This document shows positions 60,333 through 64,000 of a DNA stretch of 64,000 nucleotides, piece after piece. The number at the start of each line of letters is the position of its first letter. Within the stretch, counting starts at the first letter, position 1. Under the pieces are notes generated by a model. It saw nothing but the letters and a program-made list of their open reading frames with translations. It did no database searches and was not told the origin of the DNA. The stretch covers positions 9,514,448 to 9,578,447 of the forward strand of contig JAJEKV010000012.1 of the NCBI GenBank assembly GCA_021234155.1. The letters run 5' to 3'. Origin of the DNA: Isoetes taiwanensis. Taxonomy: Eukaryota > Streptophyta > Lycopodiopsida > Isoetales > Isoetaceae. The translations under genes and the position numbers were made by a program.

Positions 60333-63300
60333 TCATCGGACGAACTTACATTTTGCAGCAATATCAGGATGCACGTCATCCTCAGACTCATTTAGTCTTT
60401 GATCACTAGAGCCTTCATCCTCACACTCACTTTCAAAACTAGATGTACTCAAACGATCTTCTTCCTCACTGTCTACCAGTGAGTCTTCATCATCATCTTT
60501 TTTGGCAACCTTTTTAGGTTGTTTATCTAATCCACATGCAGACCTTATTAAAGTTTGAGTGACCGCACGTAACTTATTAGCAGCAATCAGAACAAAGTCA
60601 TATGCAAGAACCTTTACTTCAGCTAGATCTATGATACTAGTGTTTGCTTTATACTTTGCTCTCCTTCCCACTCCTGTTTTTACCACCTTCAAACTATAAT
60701 TCCCACTGAAAGCATTGGCAGCACTTGTTTTCATCCAGTGTATTTTTAATTAAGTGGGAATTCCATCCTCTCTTGTTACCTCCAATACTCTAGCCAGGCA
60801 GAATGGCTTCCTAGTTTCATCATCGTCAGCTGGGACAACAACAAACATTCCTTTTCGAATTTCTGAGACTGAACCAGAAACCCGAGCAACTTGTTGTGTC
60901 CTGCATCGGGGGCCAGTATACACTGAGCTAGGCATTAGCTATACATGTTCTTCTTGATTCTCAGCTTGCATAGGTCGAGATTGCCTAGATGCCCAGTTGA
61001 ATGCAACCGGTCTTCGACCTTGTGACATGGCTTGTAACATGTCACGTTGCTGAGAAAAAAACTGAGGCCACCATGAAGCATCTGCCTTCCCAAAGTGATT
61101 AGAGCATGACCGAATATTGGTCTCAATATAATCCAATGATTTGTTTGAGTCAATTGCTCTTCCCTCCTTTTTACTCTTTGTGATTTCTTTCAAACTCTTT
61201 AGAGGCATTTGCTTTGCAGAGAGCATGGAAGTAGTTTCGGGGATGGTGCGAATGAATTGAATACTAGTTGTTGGCTGCCACTACAAGGATGTGGCACATT
61301 TCTTTCCTTGTAAGATGGCCTTGCCATCTGAAGGGCTTGATTATACATTGACCCATTTGATCTCTCCGAAAAATCCATTCCTTAAAATCGTAAGTTTCTT
61401 TCAATATCTCAATTTCTGGGCGAGGATTGTAGAAGTCTTGGATAAGCTCAATCATTGCTGGCAGGCTGAGAGCTTTTTTTCGAGCAAGACGTTTAGAGAA
61501 CCTACTGAACATCTGGTCAATTTGATCGTGTGTATGACCAACAAGCAGGAAACCAATCTTCACCTTGAAGATTTGTTTTTCAACTAGCATGGTACAGTAA
61601 GCAAACAATGCCTGATTCTTATTCTCTATTGTCGTGTTGTCTAGTTGAAGCTATAGAACTGGTGATATATGCTCCAGACTGGAAAGAAAATTTATTCAAA
61701 ATTGTGATAATGAGATTTGGATCAGCATGAATGTTTGGATAGTTCAAGAACGCCTTGCAAAAGAGTTTCCCATTAAAAACCATAGCACCAACAACATGTA
61801 GATATATGAGATCTTCTTCAGGAGCATCCTTAGGCACATTGATAAAGTGAGGTAGGGTGGTCTTCTTCTGGTCCATTCCATCAAACAACCGATATGTAGT
61901 TGAGTGGTTGTTCTAGAGCCTTCTTCCTGTGTTTTGTCAATTTTCTCCTTTCCAAAGACTGTTGTTCTCTGTACTTGTTCAGTTTCTCCTTTAATGCATC
62001 TGAAATGAAAACATGTTCAGGAAAACAACCTGCCATTGAGTAGAACTAGGCAAGAGTACGTTGTGGAAGCTTACTTTTAGTGTGAAGTGTCCTTGCATTC
62101 TGTCTCTGAGCTTTTAATTCAGAGCATGTAGCACAAACAAACATACGGTGCTTTATAAGAATAGACACACGGGAAAATTCTTTTTTCTAGAGCACAGTGA
62201 AGTAAGAGTAGCATATATGGCATTCTCCAGCCTCAACACACAAATCTTTATAATTATTGTAGACTTCACGTTTCGTGAAGTTGTCACTCAAGTGGTACAT
62301 AGGGCTGTTAGGCAGTTTCTCGCAAGACTCCTTGAAGAAGCCTTCCATCCAGGAAACACATTGAAACGCATGAATTTTGGATATATTTCCCGAATGGCAA
62401 TAGTCGTTAATGCCAGGATTCTTGTCAAGCCTCTTCTTCATGCGGTGAAGCCGTCTGCTGCCTAAAGCATGAATCATTTTGAAGGCCGTTTGGCAGACGG
62501 TGTGGCCACCAGCTGTGTAAGTAAACTTGTCACCATAATCTGGCCGAATATTGAAGGCTAAGTAGCCCCTTTGGTCTAACAAAGTCATTGAACTGTAGTT
62601 GTCACGAATCAACCTTAATTTTTTTAGTCCAATCTTTAGCAGACAGCGTTGAAGACAACAATGTTTTGTATGTGTTGCCCTCAAGTGACCCTCATCCATT
62701 AGTTTCTTTCTCTTTTGGGATGTACAAGCTTTCTTGTGTAAGTTTCGCTTAAGATTATCACTAGGAGGAGCTCTGAATTCGAACATGGAGACTTGTGGCT
62801 GTGCTACATCATCATCTGAAAGAGCTACCTGAGGTGTTTCTTCGTCTGACACGGTAGGAATGGACGGTGTACTAGTGGATGCTGTGAGATTAGGCATGGG
62901 ATGATCTTGTGCGGAAAAGGTTTGTCTTTCCCTTGGAAAAAGAAGTCGAGGCTGGTGACGTAGTTGAGCAGCTCTAGTAGTCTCATAAAATACAGGAGTT
63001 GGCGTTGACTGCGCCCACTAAAAGTGGCATCATGTAGTGCGATGGATGGTGATGGAGTGATTTGCGCCCGGGTAGGCTGTCTAAGCTAAACTAAGGGAGA
63101 CGGGCTAAAATGAACAGAAGGAGGAATTCTGAGCTCGTCTGGAGTGAAATGAATGGGTGGAGGAAGGTTGCGTTGTTATGTGGGTTCTGGTGGAGTAAAA
63201 TGCATAAGTGGTGGCAAACGATGCGCAGGATCAGGAGATGGTGGCGTGAACTGCACTGGTGGTGGAACCTGACGTGTACGAATGGGAGGGCTGGGGCTTT

Positions 63301-63448
63301 GAGTGTCAGAGTCAGAAGCTCCTTGGCTGGCATCAACTTCTCTATTAGGATTTGTTTCCATTGACGGAGGAATGGGTGTGAAAACCATGAGAGGAGGGAG
63401 CCGGCGAGCAGGACGGGGTGGCTTGGACGCTCTCTTCTCTCCTGCCAT
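60333..63448 (-). pseudogene. DUF7869-type gene copy 2, nearly full length, broken
   Basis: The probable start is ATG 63448 (MAGEKRASKPPRPARRLPPL), followed by proline-rich repeats of the PPLxxFTP type, broken by one in-frame TAA. Then come SRKR-like basic and CCLQRCLLKIGLKKLRLIRD (62.9-62.6 kb), NPGINDYCHSGNISKIHAFQ, CEKLPNSPMYHLSDNFTKRE, an in-frame TAG where copy 1 has Trp, and HRMFVCATCSELKAQRQ. Past a possible intron (GTAAGC...TTTCAG, about 62070-61999) come DGMDQKKTTLPHF, VVGAMVFNGKLFCKAFLNYP, GHTHDQIDQMFSRFS, WWPQFFSQQRDML, VYTGPRCRTQQVA and an acidic tail (KKDDDEDSLVDSEEEDRL). The Asp/His-rich GHTHDQID block marks the DUF7869 family. Function is unknown, and repeated decayed copies suggest a transposon protein. 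Confidence 0.65.
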
Positions 63449-63469
63449 AGTGAGCAAGTAGACACACAC

Positions 63470-63990
63470 GGTATAAATTTATACAAGACAATATCAATTT
63501 ATACAAAGCAGAAGCACAAGAGAGAGAGGGCGGTATAAATTTATACAGGGAGCGTATAAATTTATATAGTCGTAGTGTAAAATCAAACAGGGACGGTATA
63601 AATTTATACAGAGCAGAAGCACAAGAGACAGAGGGCATTATAAATTTATACAGAGAGCGTATAAATTTATATAGTCGTGGTGTAAAATCAAACAGGGTCT
63701 GTATAAGAAACGTTATAGACAGATTCTATACGGAAGCGCACATGGCAATAGTACTTAAGGGCGGCAGAGGCGAAACCATTATCTATATACGCTGCTTGGA
63801 CTCGAAGGCGCCCACGATCCGCCTTATATACTCGCCCCTCTTTGCACCTCCCAGCAGCTATAAGCATCTTCATACGGACATGGCCACGTAAGTTACTAAC
63901 CCGTACCATTTTATTTCTGCGTTTCTTTTAATGTCTTAAATGTTCTCTCGTCTTTGGTCTTTCAGTATAAATTTATAATTTATACCGAGG
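63470..63990. repeat. Array of palindromic GTATAAATTTATAC repeats upstream of DUF7869 copy 2
   Basis: The perfect palindrome GTATAAATTTATAC or close variants recur at about 63472, 63532, 63597, 63637 and 63970. An accompanying half-site form, CGTATAAATTTATATAG, occurs at 63550 and 63658. Some lie within a tandem unit of about 100 bp starting AGCAGAAGCACAAGAGA (63509 and 63606). The array lies directly upstream of the gene, so it may be its promoter or the subterminal transposase-binding region of the element. Confidence 0.75.
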
Positions 63991-64000
63991 TTGAATTCTA

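Overview
The window is plant nuclear DNA: genes with many short exons and GT-AG introns, a Ty3/gypsy chromovirus primed by initiator Met-tRNA, Ty1/copia and LINE debris, and organelle-type PPR genes. The style of the PPR gene (intronless, long run of about 31-residue S-type repeats) and the diffuse, transposon-loaded layout suggest a fern or another seed-free vascular plant. That assignment is inference; no marker settles the species.

Three host genes look intact. (1) A 12-exon calcium-dependent protein kinase of the CPK16/18/28 group, + strand, 11690-15348, 526 aa, with an N-acylation motif, kinase domain and four EF hands. (2) A 9-exon plastid-type DnaJ (DJA5/DJA6 class), + strand, 40913-47807, 479 aa, with an apparent GC-AG last intron and a broken LEA gene fragment inside intron 6. 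(3) A single-exon PPR protein, - strand, 54968-53022, 648 aa, ending in E motifs without a DYW domain.

The rest is mostly mobile DNA and gene debris. 0-5 kb: a PIF/Harbinger-like element (TSD TTA) carrying an ARM/U-box gene fragment, a duplicated CATGCA-rich segment and a foldback repeat. 19.6-24 kb: trihelix-like, LINE, P450, PPR and ribosomal L14 fragments. 24.5-39.5 kb: a DUF7869-type repetitive gene split by a 13-kb gypsy element (24945-37988, - strand). The gypsy element holds about 4.5 kb of extra sense ORFs between PBS and gag, one of which ends in a histone H3 fold with CENH3-like features. This is the most striking item in the window. 39.5-40 kb: a LINE reverse-transcriptase fragment and an in-frame 78-bp tandem repeat. 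48.6-51.3 kb: a gene with an HUH/YxxK Rep-type endonuclease signature lying between two identical 19-bp direct repeats, a candidate rolling-circle (Replitron-like) transposon. 56-60 kb: repeats and a decayed Ty1/copia gag-PR-IN. 60-64 kb: a second DUF7869-type copy, preceded by repeats built around the palindrome GTATAAATTTATAC.

The three host genes show no functional linkage. The mobile elements are nested and almost all are broken by stops or frameshifts. Exon borders were set by reading splice signals, frame continuity and family conservation by eye; no alignment or expression data were available.
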